NCBI GenBank assembly: GCA_016213625.1
Contig: JACQZZ010000042.1
Span: forward strand, 62,001 to 126,000
Length of the DNA stretch: 64,000 bases
Direction of reading: 5' to 3'
Origin: Actinomycetota bacterium
GTDB taxonomy: Bacteria; Actinomycetota; Acidimicrobiia; Acidimicrobiales; Ilumatobacteraceae
Numbering within the stretch: position 1 is the stretch's first letter; each line of letters opens with the position of its first letter. Positions 17,600 to 26,595 of the stretch are shown here, one piece after another. Both the position numbers and the translations under genes were made by a program. A model generated the notes under the pieces. It was not told where the DNA came from, ran no database searches, and saw only the letters and a program-made list of their open reading frames with translations.

Positions 17600-18424
17600 G
17601 TGCAGGCGCTGGCGCTCACCGCCGACTGGCCGGTGCCACACGTCGCGGCCGCCGCCATCACGGCCGACGGAACGCTGCACACGGTCGGCGACCCACGTCG
17701 CAGCTTCCGGCTCGCGTCCATCTCGAAGATGCTCACGGGATGGGCCACGCTCGTCGCGTGTGAGGAGGGCATCGTCGATCTCGACCAGCCGGTCGGCCAG
17801 CCGGGGTGCACGCTGCGCCACCTGCTCGCCCACGCCGGCGGGTACGCGTTCGACGGCGCGGCGCCGATCGCGGTGCCCGGTCAGCGGCGCATCTACAGCA
17901 ACACCGGCATCGAACTCGCCGCGCAGGCCGTGGCGCAGGCGGCGGAGATGCCGTTCGACCAGTACCTGCACGAGGCGGTCATCCGGCCACTGGGCATGCA
18001 CGACACCGTGCTCAAGGGCTCACCTGCGCACGGGGTGCGCAGCACGGTGCACGAACTGGCCACGTTCGTCCGCGAACTGCGTTCGCCCACGCTCCTGGCA
18101 GGGTCGACAGCCGACGACTTCCACACGGTGCAGTTCCCCGATCTCGCCGGCATCGTGCCGGGTGTCGGGCGCTTCCAGCCCTGTCCCTGGGGGCTCGGCA
18201 CCGAGATCCGCGGCGACAAGCAACCCCACTGGACGGGCACACGGAACTCGCCCGACACGTACGGACATTTCGGGGGAGCCGGTACATTCCTGTGGGTGGA
18301 TCCGGGGGCCGAGGTGGCAGTGATCGCGCTCACCGACCGTCCGTTCGACGACTGGTCGGCGCAGGCGCTCCAGCAGTGGCCCGCGCTCGCCGACGCGGTG
18401 CTCGCCGAGGTGGCCGGCGCATGA
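17600..18424 (+). CDS. Serine hydrolase of the beta-lactamase / penicillin-binding superfamily
   Basis: The 274-residue protein has the class C beta-lactamase/esterase fold motifs: S-x-x-K in RLASISKMLTGW, Y-x-N in YSNTGIELAAQ, and a late GHFGGAGTFLW in place of KTG. No signal peptide is visible, so it probably acts in the cytoplasm as an esterase or amidase rather than as a resistance enzyme. It is short for the family (usually 350-400 residues), with an abbreviated C-terminus. It lies between the DAHP synthase gene and a hypothetical gene whose ATG overlaps its TGA (ATGA at 18421-18424), indicating coupled translation. The substrate is unknown. Confidence 0.78.
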   Translation: MQALALTADWPVPHVAAAAITADGTLHTVGDPRRSFRLASISKMLTGWATLVACEEGIVDLDQPVGQPGCTLRHLLAHAGGYAFDGAAPIAVPGQRRIYSNTGIELAAQAVAQAAEMPFDQYLHEAVIRPLGMHDTVLKGSPAHGVRSTVHELATFVRELRSPTLLAGSTADDFHTVQFPDLAGIVPGVGRFQPCPWGLGTEIRGDKQPHWTGTRNSPDTYGHFGGAGTFLWVDPGAEVAVIALTDRPFDDWSAQALQQWPALADAVLAEVAGA

Positions 18425-18867
18425 TGTTCTCTCCTGGCGACCGCATCCGCTACGAGTGCACCGGCGACGACGGCTTGCCCCTCGTTCGCTACGGCTTCGT
18501 CGGCGGGCTGGCGGGCACCGGTGGGCCCGTGGTGGTGCTGCTCGACGGCGAGCTCGGCGGCGACGTCGTGAACCTCACCGAGGTGCAACACGTCACGGTC
18601 ACCACTGTGGAGCTCGTCCTGCACGGCACCGACTTGGTCGATGAACCCGAGCTGCGCCGAGGCCTGGTGTCGATGTGGTTGGCAGAAGCCGACACGGCCG
18701 GCCTCGACATCGATTCGCTGCACGCGCTCGGCGACGGCGAGTGCGACGCCCCCGGCGGCTGGTGTCTGGCCGATCTGCACGCCGGCGATGAGCGCTACGT
18801 GCTGCGGGCGGTGCAGCTCCCCCATGAGGTCGACATCGTGCGCGTGCGCGCCGAGTCGCCCACGTGA
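18421..18867 (+). CDS. Hypothetical protein, 148 residues
   Basis: The acidic soluble protein begins MMFSPGDRIRYECTGDDG, and its first half looks like a small beta-barrel (RYGFVGGLAGTGGPVVVLLDGELGGDVVNL). The rest is mixed, with GECDAPGGWCLADLHAG containing two Cys. I do not recognise a family. Its start overlaps the stop of the serine hydrolase and its stop overlaps the start of the MFS gene, each by 4 bp, so it is certainly translated as part of that operon. A role linked to the hydrolase or the transporter is only a guess. Confidence 0.7.
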   Translation: MMFSPGDRIRYECTGDDGLPLVRYGFVGGLAGTGGPVVVLLDGELGGDVVNLTEVQHVTVTTVELVLHGTDLVDEPELRRGLVSMWLAEADTAGLDIDSLHALGDGECDAPGGWCLADLHAGDERYVLRAVQLPHEVDIVRVRAESPT

Positions 18868-20024
18868 CCTCCACCCGCGTCGCCGGCTGGTATCCCCTCC
18901 TCATCGCCACGGCGAGCATCGGGATCGCCAACAGCGTGGTGTTCACGCTCCTCAGCGACCTCCAGGACGAGTACGGGTTCAGCGACGCCGGCCTCGGCCT
19001 GATCGCCGGGTCGGGTTTCCTGGTGGGGCTCATCGGCCAACTGCTGCTCGCCCCGTTCGCCGACCGTGGCCACTCGAAGCTCCTCCTGCTGGCCGGCCTG
19101 GGCATGGCCGTGGCGGGCAGCGTGATGTTCGCCCTGTCGAGCACCCTGCTCATGCTGGTGGTGTCGCGCATGGTCGTGGGCTTCTCCAACAGTCTGTTCC
19201 TGCCGGCCTCGCGCGCCATCACCATCAGCATCAGCGACGAGGACGTGGGCAGACGGCTGGGCACCATCAGCGGTGTCGAACTGGCGGGCTTCGTCACCGG
19301 TCCGGTCATCGGCGGGCTGCTCGTCGATCCGTTCGGCCTGAAGGTGCCGTTCCTGGTGTGCGGCGGGTTCGCGCTGATGGCGCTGCTGATGCTCGCCACA
19401 CGCCAACTGCCGCAGCCGCCCGTCGCCGAGCGGCACCGTCTGGCATTCGACCTGTTGCGCATCCCTCGTGTCCGTGCCGGCGTGTTGATGAGCCTCGCGC
19501 TGTTCCTGCCGGTGGGGTTCTACGACGCGACCCTCGACCGCTATCTCACCGACATGGGCGCCAGCAACCGCCTCATCAGCATCGCCTTCCTCGCGTACGG
19601 CATTCCCTTCGCGCTGCTCGCCACCACGGGCGGACGCATCGCCGATCGTCGCGGACCTCTCCGTGTGGCATTCGCCGCCGTGGTGCTCGTGGGTCCGCTG
19701 ACAGCCGCCTATGGATTCATCGCCGTGCCGCTCGTGGTGGTGATCGTGTCGTGCATCGAGGGATGCATCCAGGCACTCGGCGTGCCGGCGTCGCAGGCCG
19801 TGGTGGCCGAGGGAGCGCCTCGCGGGCGCGCCGCTGCGGCCCAGGGCCTCGCGGGGTCGGGCAACCTGCTGATCGGCGCGGCCACCGGGTACATCGCCGG
19901 TCCGATGTACGCGGCGCTGGGGCCGCGATGGATGTATCCGATCGCCGGTGCGGGCGTGGTGCTGTTCGGGGTGCTGGCGCTCGCTCAGCGCGAGCGCCGC
20001 ACCGCGACGGTCGAGATCAGCTGA
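18864..20024 (+). CDS. MFS transporter
   Basis: The 386-residue protein has 12 predicted membrane segments and the family motif GLIGQLLLAPFADRGHSK after helix 2, with a second copy-like TGGRIADRRGPLR between helices 8 and 9. This is a drug:H+ antiporter-like arrangement. It probably exports a small molecule. It is the last gene in the run DAHP synthase - serine hydrolase - hypothetical - MFS and starts at GTG 18864 with a 4-bp overlap. Its end overlaps that of the convergent thiolase gene by 8 bp. Confidence 0.85.
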   Translation: MTSTRVAGWYPLLIATASIGIANSVVFTLLSDLQDEYGFSDAGLGLIAGSGFLVGLIGQLLLAPFADRGHSKLLLLAGLGMAVAGSVMFALSSTLLMLVVSRMVVGFSNSLFLPASRAITISISDEDVGRRLGTISGVELAGFVTGPVIGGLLVDPFGLKVPFLVCGGFALMALLMLATRQLPQPPVAERHRLAFDLLRIPRVRAGVLMSLALFLPVGFYDATLDRYLTDMGASNRLISIAFLAYGIPFALLATTGGRIADRRGPLRVAFAAVVLVGPLTAAYGFIAVPLVVVIVSCIEGCIQALGVPASQAVVAEGAPRGRAAAAQGLAGSGNLLIGAATGYIAGPMYAALGPRWMYPIAGAGVVLFGVLALAQRERRTATVEIS

Positions 20025-21222
20025 GACGCTCGACGATCATGGCCATGCCCTGGCCACCACCGACGCACATGCTCTCGAGGCCGAACTGCTTGTCTTCCCA
20101 CTGCAGGCCGTTGATGAGCGTGGTCATGATGCGGGCGCCGGTCATGCCGAACGGGTGACCGAGGGCGATGGCGCCACCATGCACGTTCATCTGCTTGTCG
20201 AGGTCGATGCCCAGGTGACGGGCCGAGCCGATGACCTGGCAGGCGAACGCTTCGTTGATCTCGACCAGATCGATCTGGTCGATGGTCATGTTGGCGCGGC
20301 CGAGGGTCTGGCGGATGGCCTCGATGGGGCCGAGGCCCATGATCTCGGGGTTCAGGCCCGACACACCCGAAGCCACGATGCGGGCGAGCGGGGTGAGGCC
20401 CAACTGCTTGGCCTTGGTGTCGCTCATCACGAGCACGGCGGCGGCGCCGTCGTTCAGCGGGCAGGCGTTGCCGGCCGTGACCGAGCCGTCGGGGCGGAAC
20501 ACCGGCTTCAGCTGGCTGACCGCTTCGTAGTTGGTGCCGGGGCGGGGGCCGTCGTCCTTCGACACGACCGTGCCGTCGGGCAGGGTGAGCGGCGTGATCT
20601 CACGGGCGAAGAAGCCGTTGTCGACGTGCTCGCAGGCCAGGTTCTGGCTGCGCACACCGAAGCGATCCATGTCTTCGCGGCTGATGTTCTCGATCTCGAC
20701 CACGTTCTCGGCGGTCTGGCCCATGGCGATGTACATGTCGGGCAGGCCGACCGGCGGGGTCCAGGTGCCCTGGCCGCCCTGGGCACGCAGCTTGGTGCGC
20801 TCGCCCGGCTCCTTGAAGATGGGGTTCGGGGCCATGTCGCTGGCGCCCGAGGCGTAGCGGCTGACGGTCTCGACACCGGCCGCGATGAAGCAGTCGCCCT
20901 CGCCGGCCTTGATGGCGTGGAACGCCATGCGGATGGTCTGCAGGCTCGACGAGCAGTAGCGGTTGACGGTGACGCCGGGAACGTCGCCGAGGCCGGCGAG
21001 CGTGGCGACCACGCGGCCGATGTTGAAGCCACCTTCGCCGGCGGGCTGGCCGATGCCCATCATCAGGTCCTGCACGTCGGAACCCTGCACCTGCGGCACC
21101 TTCTCCATCAGTGCCTTCACGATCTGGGCCGCCATGTCGTCGGGCCGGAGATCGACGAGCGATCCCTTGTTGGCTCGGCCGATCGGGCTGCGAGCCGTGG
21201 CGACGATCACTGCTTCGGTCAT
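20017..21222 (-). CDS. Acetyl-CoA C-acyltransferase (thiolase)
   Basis: The 401-residue protein is a complete thiolase. The acylated Cys is C90 (NRYCSSSLQTI). The active-site regions VEINEAFACQV, VHGGAIALGHPFGMTGAR and CVGGGQGMAMIV supply the Asn-His, His and second Cys. It cleaves 3-ketoacyl-CoA in beta-oxidation of fatty acids or steroid side chains, or makes acetoacetyl-CoA in reverse. ATG 21222 is preceded by a G-rich AGGGGG site about 8 nt away, and TACGCT further upstream could be the -10, so this gene has an ordinary leader. Nearby genes (P450) are compatible with lipid or sterol catabolism. Confidence 0.93.
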   Translation of the reverse strand: MTEAVIVATARSPIGRANKGSLVDLRPDDMAAQIVKALMEKVPQVQGSDVQDLMMGIGQPAGEGGFNIGRVVATLAGLGDVPGVTVNRYCSSSLQTIRMAFHAIKAGEGDCFIAAGVETVSRYASGASDMAPNPIFKEPGERTKLRAQGGQGTWTPPVGLPDMYIAMGQTAENVVEIENISREDMDRFGVRSQNLACEHVDNGFFAREITPLTLPDGTVVSKDDGPRPGTNYEAVSQLKPVFRPDGSVTAGNACPLNDGAAAVLVMSDTKAKQLGLTPLARIVASGVSGLNPEIMGLGPIEAIRQTLGRANMTIDQIDLVEINEAFACQVIGSARHLGIDLDKQMNVHGGAIALGHPFGMTGARIMTTLINGLQWEDKQFGLESMCVGGGQGMAMIVERLS

Positions 21223-21305
21223 GGAACTACCCCCTGGGCGTCGGAACAACGAAGCGTCAGCGTAGCTACCGGTGAGTAGCTTCTCGAAACCGGACCGTCG
21301 GCAGC

Positions 21306-22022
21306 TCAGTTGGCGCGGACGACACGGAACGCTTCACCGAGGCGTCCGTCGGCGAAGCCGGCAGCCACACCGGTGAGGCGCATCCATTCGCGGACGCGAA
21401 CCTGCATGCCGTCGGGTTCGGGGTGCTGACTGGCATGGCTCAGCAAGGCCTCGAACTTGCGCTCGACGAAGTCGGTGACGTCGACGAAGTCGGACGGCTG
21501 CGGGTGACCGGACAGCCAGATCTCGTCGACCGTCCACGGCTCGAGGCCGGACTCGAGCAGCTCGGGGTAGGCGAACGGGTTCCGAGCATCGGGATACACG
21601 GCACACATCGCCGCCTCGCCGGCCGCGAGGTGATCGGGGTGGCTGGCGAAGATGCGATCGAGGTTCCGTTCGGGCGACTGGGTGACCACCACCTGCGGCC
21701 GCACCTCTCGGATGACACGGCTGATGTCGCGCCGCAGTTCGAGTGTGCACTCCACCCGGCCGTCGGGGTAGCCGAGGAACACCAGATCGTGGACGCCCAC
21801 CGCATGGGCCGCTTCGGTCTGCTCCTTGCGCCGCAGGGCCGCCATTTCGTGTCGGCTGATCGTGCGATCGCTGCCGCCGGCGTCGCCGTCGGTGACGAGG
21901 CAGTAGGTGACATGGACACCGTTCGACGTGAGCCACGCCATGGTGCCCGCCGATCCGAAGTCGACGTCGTCGGGGTGCGCCATCACCACGAGGAGGCGCT
22001 GAATGTCGGGGGCTTGCAGCAC
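21306..22022 (-). CDS. PIG-L (LmbE-like) zinc deacetylase
   Basis: The 238-residue protein has the PIG-L motifs MAHPDDVDFGSAGT (zinc-binding AHPDD) and SHPDHLAAGEA (second zinc His). The family removes acetyl groups from N-acetylglucosamine-linked molecules; in actinobacteria it includes MshB and the mycothiol-conjugate amidase Mca. The closing region (VERKFEALLSHASQHPEP) is typical of general members rather than MshB, so the substrate is open. The GTG at 22022 was chosen because TAGGCT (22030-22035) lies 7 nt upstream and no Shine-Dalgarno site is present. It diverges from a P450 gene with a 33-bp gap. Confidence 0.88.
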   Translation of the reverse strand: MLQAPDIQRLLVVMAHPDDVDFGSAGTMAWLTSNGVHVTYCLVTDGDAGGSDRTISRHEMAALRRKEQTEAAHAVGVHDLVFLGYPDGRVECTLELRRDISRVIREVRPQVVVTQSPERNLDRIFASHPDHLAAGEAAMCAVYPDARNPFAYPELLESGLEPWTVDEIWLSGHPQPSDFVDVTDFVERKFEALLSHASQHPEPDGMQVRVREWMRLTGVAAGFADGRLGEAFRVVRAN

Positions 22023-22055
22023 GATTCGCAGCCTACGGCGGGTTACGATCCGCCG
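22023..22055. promoter_or_regulatory. Back-to-back leaderless promoters (PIG-L / P450)
   Basis: The 33-bp gap between two divergent start codons contains TAGGCT on the minus strand (22030-22035, 7 nt from GTG 22022). It also contains TACGAT on the plus strand (22044-22049, 6 nt from ATG 22056). Each polymerase would use -35 sequence lying beyond the opposite -10. Confidence 0.6.
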
Positions 22056-23309
22056 ATGCACCCTGCCCCCGTCGCCCTCGGAACCTTCAACCTGTCCGAC
22101 CCCGAGTTCTGGATCGCTCCTCGGGACATCCGGGAAGGGGCCTTCCAGACACTGCGCAACGAAGCGCCCGTGAGCTGGTGGGAGGAGTGGGACTTCCCCG
22201 ACGCGCAGTTCCCGAAGGGTCCTGGCTACTGGTCCATCGTCAACCACGACGACATCTGGCACGTGAGCCGCAACCCGCAGCTGTTCTGCAGCGGCCAGGG
22301 TGTGAATGTCGGCGACATGCCGTTGGAGATCGGCGAGTTCTTCGGCTCGATGATCATGATGGACGACCCGAAGCACTTCCGCCTGCGCTCCATCGTGTCG
22401 AAGGGCTTCACTCCGAAGGAGATCGCACGCGTCGAGGAGTACGTGAAGCAGAAGGCCACCGGCGTGGTGGATCGTCTGCTCGCCGAGTTCCCCGAGCGCG
22501 AGTGCGACTTCGTGCACGAAGTGGCCGCTCCCCTGCCGCTGCAGATCATCTGCGAGATGATGGGTATCCCCACCGAGGACGAGGCGCAGATGTTCGCCTG
22601 GACCAACGTCATCCTGGGTGTCGGCGACCCCGAGTTCGCGTCCACCTTCGAAGAGCTCATCGCCGCGGCAATGGGCCTGTTCCAGTACGCACAGGCGCTC
22701 GGCGAAGACCGTCTGAAGAACCCTCGCGAAGACCTCACGTCGGTGATGATGCACGCGGAGGTCGACGGCGAGCGCCTCACCGCGCAGGAGTTCGGGTCGT
22801 TCTTCATCCTGCTCGTGGTGGCCGGCAACGAGACCACGCGCAACGCCATCAGCCACGGCATGAAGCTGCTCACCGACCACCCCGACCAGCGTGCGCTGTG
22901 GTGGGACAACTGGGACACGAACACCAAGACCGCGGTCGATGAGATCGTTCGCTATGCGACGCCGGTGGTGCACTTCCGCCGTACCGCCACCCAGGACACC
23001 GAGATCAACGGGCAGAAGATCCTCGCCGGGCAGAAGGTCATCATGTGGTACAACTCGGCCAACCGCGACCCCAAGGTGTACGCCGACCCCTATCGGTTCG
23101 ACGTCACTCGCCAGCCGCAGCCGGCGCAGGTGGGCTTCGGTGCGGGTGGTCCCCACTTCTGTCTGGGCGCGAACCTCGCTCGTCGCGAGATCGCAGTGAT
23201 GTTCGACGAACTCCGTCGACGGATGCCCACCATCCACACCACCACCGAGCCCGACTACCTGCAGAGCAACTTCATCAACGGCATCAAGCGGCTGCGCTGC
23301 ACCTGGTGA
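22056..23309 (+). CDS. Cytochrome P450, CYP125/CYP142-like
   Basis: The 417-residue protein has all P450 hallmarks. The I-helix oxygen-binding motif is AGNETT (256-261), the K-helix ExxR is EIVR (from E296), and the haem loop FGAGGPHFCLGANLAR has the axial ligand C369. The opening NLSDPEFWIAPRDIREGAFQTLR and the VVHFRRTATQDTEINGQKI region resemble the steroid C26/C27 monooxygenases CYP125 and CYP142, which start cholesterol side-chain breakdown in mycobacteria; this assignment is by memory. It needs a ferredoxin and reductase, not found nearby. ATG 22056 lies 6 nt after a TACGAT hexamer. Confidence 0.92.
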   Translation: MHPAPVALGTFNLSDPEFWIAPRDIREGAFQTLRNEAPVSWWEEWDFPDAQFPKGPGYWSIVNHDDIWHVSRNPQLFCSGQGVNVGDMPLEIGEFFGSMIMMDDPKHFRLRSIVSKGFTPKEIARVEEYVKQKATGVVDRLLAEFPERECDFVHEVAAPLPLQIICEMMGIPTEDEAQMFAWTNVILGVGDPEFASTFEELIAAAMGLFQYAQALGEDRLKNPREDLTSVMMHAEVDGERLTAQEFGSFFILLVVAGNETTRNAISHGMKLLTDHPDQRALWWDNWDTNTKTAVDEIVRYATPVVHFRRTATQDTEINGQKILAGQKVIMWYNSANRDPKVYADPYRFDVTRQPQPAQVGFGAGGPHFCLGANLARREIAVMFDELRRRMPTIHTTTEPDYLQSNFINGIKRLRCTW

Positions 23310-23312
23310 GGT

Positions 23313-23993
23313 TCAGCGCGTGCGAGCGTCGTGTGGCAAATGCTCGATGTCGCTCAAACGCGTGAGCGCGAACGTGTGCCCGTCGCCCATCTGGAAGCTC
23401 TCGAGCCGAGTGATGGACGCGTGGTGGGTGACGAACCGGTCCCACTCCCACGGCACGGGGTCGAGGCCGAGCAACTGACAGAGCAGCACGCCGTTCGTGC
23501 CGGCGTGCGCCACCACGACGATGCTCAGGTCGGGTTGGTCGAGATGCCACACGGGCAGCGTCTGCTTCGCCCGATACATGCCTCGCGCGGCGAAGAACTC
23601 GGTGGCACCGGCGCGCACTCGCTCGACGAACTCACGGGGCGGCTCGCCGCCACCCTGCAGGCCGTGCCAGCGGTCTTCGGCTGGTCGTGACCGCTCTTCC
23701 TCGTACGCGGTGCGCGCCAACTCGGCGGGCGTGCCGTGCCAGTTCGGCTCGCGGATCTCCTCGAGGAACGGTTCGATGTGCTCGTCGTGGCCCACTGCGG
23801 TGCGCAACGGCGCCGCCGTCTGCCGAGCCCGCCGAAGCGGCGACACGACGATCTCGTCGAACGTGAGATGCCCCAGTTCGCCTCCGACGCACTCGGCCTG
23901 CATGAAGCCTCGTTCGGTGAGGGGCGGGTCGACGACGTTGAGGCCATCGCGAACCCATTCGGGTTCGCCGTGGCGGATGAGCACGATCTCCAT
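23313..23993 (-). CDS. Histidine phosphatase (phosphoglycerate mutase-like)
   Basis: The 226-residue protein begins EIVLIRHGEPEW, the RHG motif whose His is phosphorylated during catalysis. It continues with VVSPLRRARQTAAPL (Arg of the phosphate pocket) and IVVVAHAGTNGVLL (second catalytic His). Family members are phosphatases for small phosphorylated metabolites such as alpha-ribazole phosphate or sugar phosphates. No glycolytic or cobalamin context is present, so the substrate is open. It converges on the P450 gene with a 3-bp gap. TAGTGT (24003-24008) is 9 nt upstream of ATG 23993. Confidence 0.88.
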   Translation of the reverse strand: MEIVLIRHGEPEWVRDGLNVVDPPLTERGFMQAECVGGELGHLTFDEIVVSPLRRARQTAAPLRTAVGHDEHIEPFLEEIREPNWHGTPAELARTAYEEERSRPAEDRWHGLQGGGEPPREFVERVRAGATEFFAARGMYRAKQTLPVWHLDQPDLSIVVVAHAGTNGVLLCQLLGLDPVPWEWDRFVTHHASITRLESFQMGDGHTFALTRLSDIEHLPHDARTR

Positions 23994-24046
23994 ACGTCCT
24001 CGACACTAGAGGCACTCGACGGGCAACCACCGGTAACGTCGTGCAG

Positions 24047-24790
24047 GTGAGCGATCAGCGGGCTGCGGCAGGGTGGTTCCCCGACCCCACCGGCCGATTC
24101 GAGTTCCGCTACCACAATGGGGTGCAGTGGACCGCCGACGTGTCGGTGGGTGGGCGGCGTTTCGTCGACCAGTCGGGCGCTCCGACCTGGAACGCGGGCT
24201 GGACTCCGCCGGGCACCGGCGGCCAACTGCCCGGCAAGGGCATGGCCGTCACTTCGTTCATCGTCGGGCTCGTCTCGCTGGTCATCGCCTGGCTGCCGTT
24301 CATCTTCGTGCTCGCCGCGATCGGCGCCGTGCTCGGTGTGGTCTTCGGAGTGCTGGGACTGCGCAACGCAGCGGTTCACGAGGGCTACGGCCGCGGGTAC
24401 GCGGTCGCCGGCGTCGTGTTGTCCGTTGCCGCTGCGCTGATGTGCGTCGTCGGGTTCTTGTTCACCCGGGCTGTGATGCGCGAGGTGAGCGACTTCCTGG
24501 ATCCGGGCGAATACTCCGTGGAGCTCACCCGCTGCGAGACCGAAGGAACCTTGGTGAGCGCCGAGGGCAACATCACCAACCTCGGCGATGACGCTCAGGC
24601 CTACACCATCACCATCGACTACCTGGTGAACGGTGTCCGGGAGGAGAGCGACACGGTGACCGTGTCGCAGGTTCGCCCCGGCGAGACGATGACGTTCGAG
24701 GCCACCGCCTTCGTGAACACCGCCGCCGCGGTGACGTGCGAGGTCAACGACGTGCTCGGCCCCACCCCGTTCGACGTCCCCAACGACTGA
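24047..24790 (+). CDS. DUF2510/DUF4190-type membrane protein
   Basis: The 247-residue protein begins with a DUF2510 module (AAGWFPDPTGRFEFRYHNGVQWT), a short WW-like cytoplasmic motif common in actinobacterial membrane proteins. Two transmembrane helices in a DUF4190-like hairpin follow (around residues 65-140, with GVLGLRNAAVHEG between). The extracytoplasmic C-terminal domain (YSVELTRCETEGTLVSAEGNITNLG...) resembles the DUF4352/FxLYD beta-sandwich. Function is unknown; such proteins may sense the envelope. GTG 24047 is preceded by TAACGT (24034-24039) at 7 nt, so I prefer it to the GTG at 24041. Confidence 0.75.
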   Translation: MSDQRAAAGWFPDPTGRFEFRYHNGVQWTADVSVGGRRFVDQSGAPTWNAGWTPPGTGGQLPGKGMAVTSFIVGLVSLVIAWLPFIFVLAAIGAVLGVVFGVLGLRNAAVHEGYGRGYAVAGVVLSVAAALMCVVGFLFTRAVMREVSDFLDPGEYSVELTRCETEGTLVSAEGNITNLGDDAQAYTITIDYLVNGVREESDTVTVSQVRPGETMTFEATAFVNTAAAVTCEVNDVLGPTPFDVPND

Positions 24791-24810
24791 CGGCCAGCCG
24801 GGGACACGGG

Positions 24811-26595
24811 TCAGCCGGCGGAGGTGGCGGCGACCCAGGCGTCGTACATGCGCGTGTACGTGCCCCCTGCCTGCACGAGTTCGGTGTGGGTGCCGTCCTC
24901 CACCAGCCGACCGTGGTCGAGCACCAACACCCTGTCGGCGCGAGCAGCGGTGGACAGCCGGTGCGCGATGGCGATGGTGGTGCGGCCCGACGCGAGTCGC
25001 TCGAGCGCGCGGGCCAGCCGCACCTCGGTGAGCGCGTCGACCGACGACGTGGCCTCGTCGAGCACCAACACGTCGGGGTCGACCAGCGACGCACGGATGA
25101 GCGCGACGAGTTGGCGTTCACCCGCGGACAGTTGCGCGCCTCGCTCGCCGACTTCGGTGTCGATGCCCTCGGGCAACGTGTCGAGCCAGTCGCGCAGATC
25201 CAGCGCGTCGATGGCTGCCTCGAGATCGGCGATGGTGAGGTTCGGGCGGGCGAACAACAGGTTGGCGGCGATGGTGCCTTCGAACAGGAACGGCTCCTGG
25301 GGCACCACGGTGAGCCGGTCGCGTAGGTCGACGTTGCTCACCCGGGTGAGCGGCACGCCACCGACGAGCACCGTGCCGGCCGTGGGGTCGGCGAGGCGGG
25401 CGATGAGGCGGCCGAGCGTCGTCTTGCCGGAACCGGTCTCGCCCACCACTGCCACCTGTTGCCCCGCGGGGATGTGCGCGGTGAGATCGACCAGCACTGG
25501 TGGCTCGTCGGTGTCGCCGCGGCTGCGGTAGCTGAAGTCGACGCGGTCGATGGTGACCGCCAACGCGCCGACCGGCAGGGTCATCGGCACCGCCGGTTCA
25601 GGCGGGCCGATGGGGATCTCGAGCACGCCGAGCACGCGCCGCATGCCCGCGACGGCGGTCTGGGTCTGGTCGAGCACCTCGGTGAACTCGGCGATGGGTT
25701 CCAGGAAGCGATAGGTGAGGAACAGGAACCCCACCATGGCGCCGGCGGTGAGCCCGCTGTCGGGCCCGCGCACCAGGCCGGTGACCACCACGGCCGACAC
25801 GGTGAGCACACCGAACACCTCGCCCGACGGGAACAGGAACGCTCCGATGGTGCCGGCACGGATGAACGAGTTCGATCGTTCGTGGCTGGCCTTCTTGACA
25901 TGGGTGGCGTAACGGTCGCCGGCGTCGTACGCGCGCAACGTCTCGGCCCCCGACACGACTTCGCTGATCTGGGTCATCACGTTGGCGTTCTTCGACCGTG
26001 CGGAGTCGTATGCCTTCGACAAGTGGCGCTGCACGCGCTGGAGCACGAACGCCAGTGGTGCGGCGACGATGAACGCCACCACGGCGAGCACCCAGTCGTA
26101 CGCGAGCATCACGCCCGCCACGAGGAGCATGAGCGTGCCGTCGAGCAGCCACGCCAGCCCGCCCCACTGGAAGAACTGGGCGAGCGTCTCGACGTCGGAG
26201 GTGACGCGAGCGACGAGCGCACCCTTCCGTTCTTCGCTGTGGTCGGCGATGCTCAATCGGTGGATGTGCTCGAACAGCCGCACCCGCAAGCCGTAGAGCG
26301 CTTCCTCACTGCGGCGACCGAGGCGGTACACCGCTGTGCGCTGAGCCCACGTGGCGATGCAGATGACCACGAAGGCGATGACACCCATGCGGATGACCGT
26401 CTCGACCTTCACGCCCGACGGTGACAGCCCACGGTCCACCGCCTGCTGCACGAGGATGGGGATGACGACGCGTCCTGCCGCGCCGACGAGTGCCAAGCCG
26501 AGGGTGGTGACGAAACCGATGCGCAACGCGGGCGCGGCACGGACGCCCTTGCCGATGGTCTCGGCGGCGCTCCAGCGGCTGACGGGCTCGCTCAT
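24811..26595 (-). CDS. ABC exporter subunit 2 (permease-ATPase)
   Basis: The 594-residue half-transporter has six transmembrane helices (about 25-310) and a nucleotide-binding domain with Walker A GETGSGKTT, Q-loop PQEPFLFEGT, signature LSAGERQ (variant of LSGGQ), Walker B VLVLDEATSSVD and switch His in AIAHRLST. Its start overlaps the stop of the upstream ABC gene by 4 bp. The two therefore form a heterodimeric exporter of the BmrCD/TM287-288 type. It likely exports lipids, drugs or peptides. In the same minus-strand frame an open extension continues far into the upstream gene, but it has no domain content and was discarded. Confidence 0.92.
   Translation of the reverse strand: MSEPVSRWSAAETIGKGVRAAPALRIGFVTTLGLALVGAAGRVVIPILVQQAVDRGLSPSGVKVETVIRMGVIAFVVICIATWAQRTAVYRLGRRSEEALYGLRVRLFEHIHRLSIADHSEERKGALVARVTSDVETLAQFFQWGGLAWLLDGTLMLLVAGVMLAYDWVLAVVAFIVAAPLAFVLQRVQRHLSKAYDSARSKNANVMTQISEVVSGAETLRAYDAGDRYATHVKKASHERSNSFIRAGTIGAFLFPSGEVFGVLTVSAVVVTGLVRGPDSGLTAGAMVGFLFLTYRFLEPIAEFTEVLDQTQTAVAGMRRVLGVLEIPIGPPEPAVPMTLPVGALAVTIDRVDFSYRSRGDTDEPPVLVDLTAHIPAGQQVAVVGETGSGKTTLGRLIARLADPTAGTVLVGGVPLTRVSNVDLRDRLTVVPQEPFLFEGTIAANLLFARPNLTIADLEAAIDALDLRDWLDTLPEGIDTEVGERGAQLSAGERQLVALIRASLVDPDVLVLDEATSSVDALTEVRLARALERLASGRTTIAIAHRLSTAARADRVLVLDHGRLVEDGTHTELVQAGGTYTRMYDAWVAATSAG

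Noticed and set aside
15227-18001. 924-residue minus-strand frame across sigma factor and DAHP synthase
   Set aside because: It crosses a strong terminator and two clear genes on the opposite strand; low-complexity composition indicates a shadow frame.
17600-18424. Serine hydrolase as an antibiotic-resistance beta-lactamase
   Set aside because: No signal peptide and an altered third motif; better described as a cytoplasmic esterase or amidase of the same fold.
21334-21936. Alternative minus-strand frame within the PIG-L gene
   Set aside because: The PIG-L frame carries both zinc motifs; this frame has none and is a shifted shadow.
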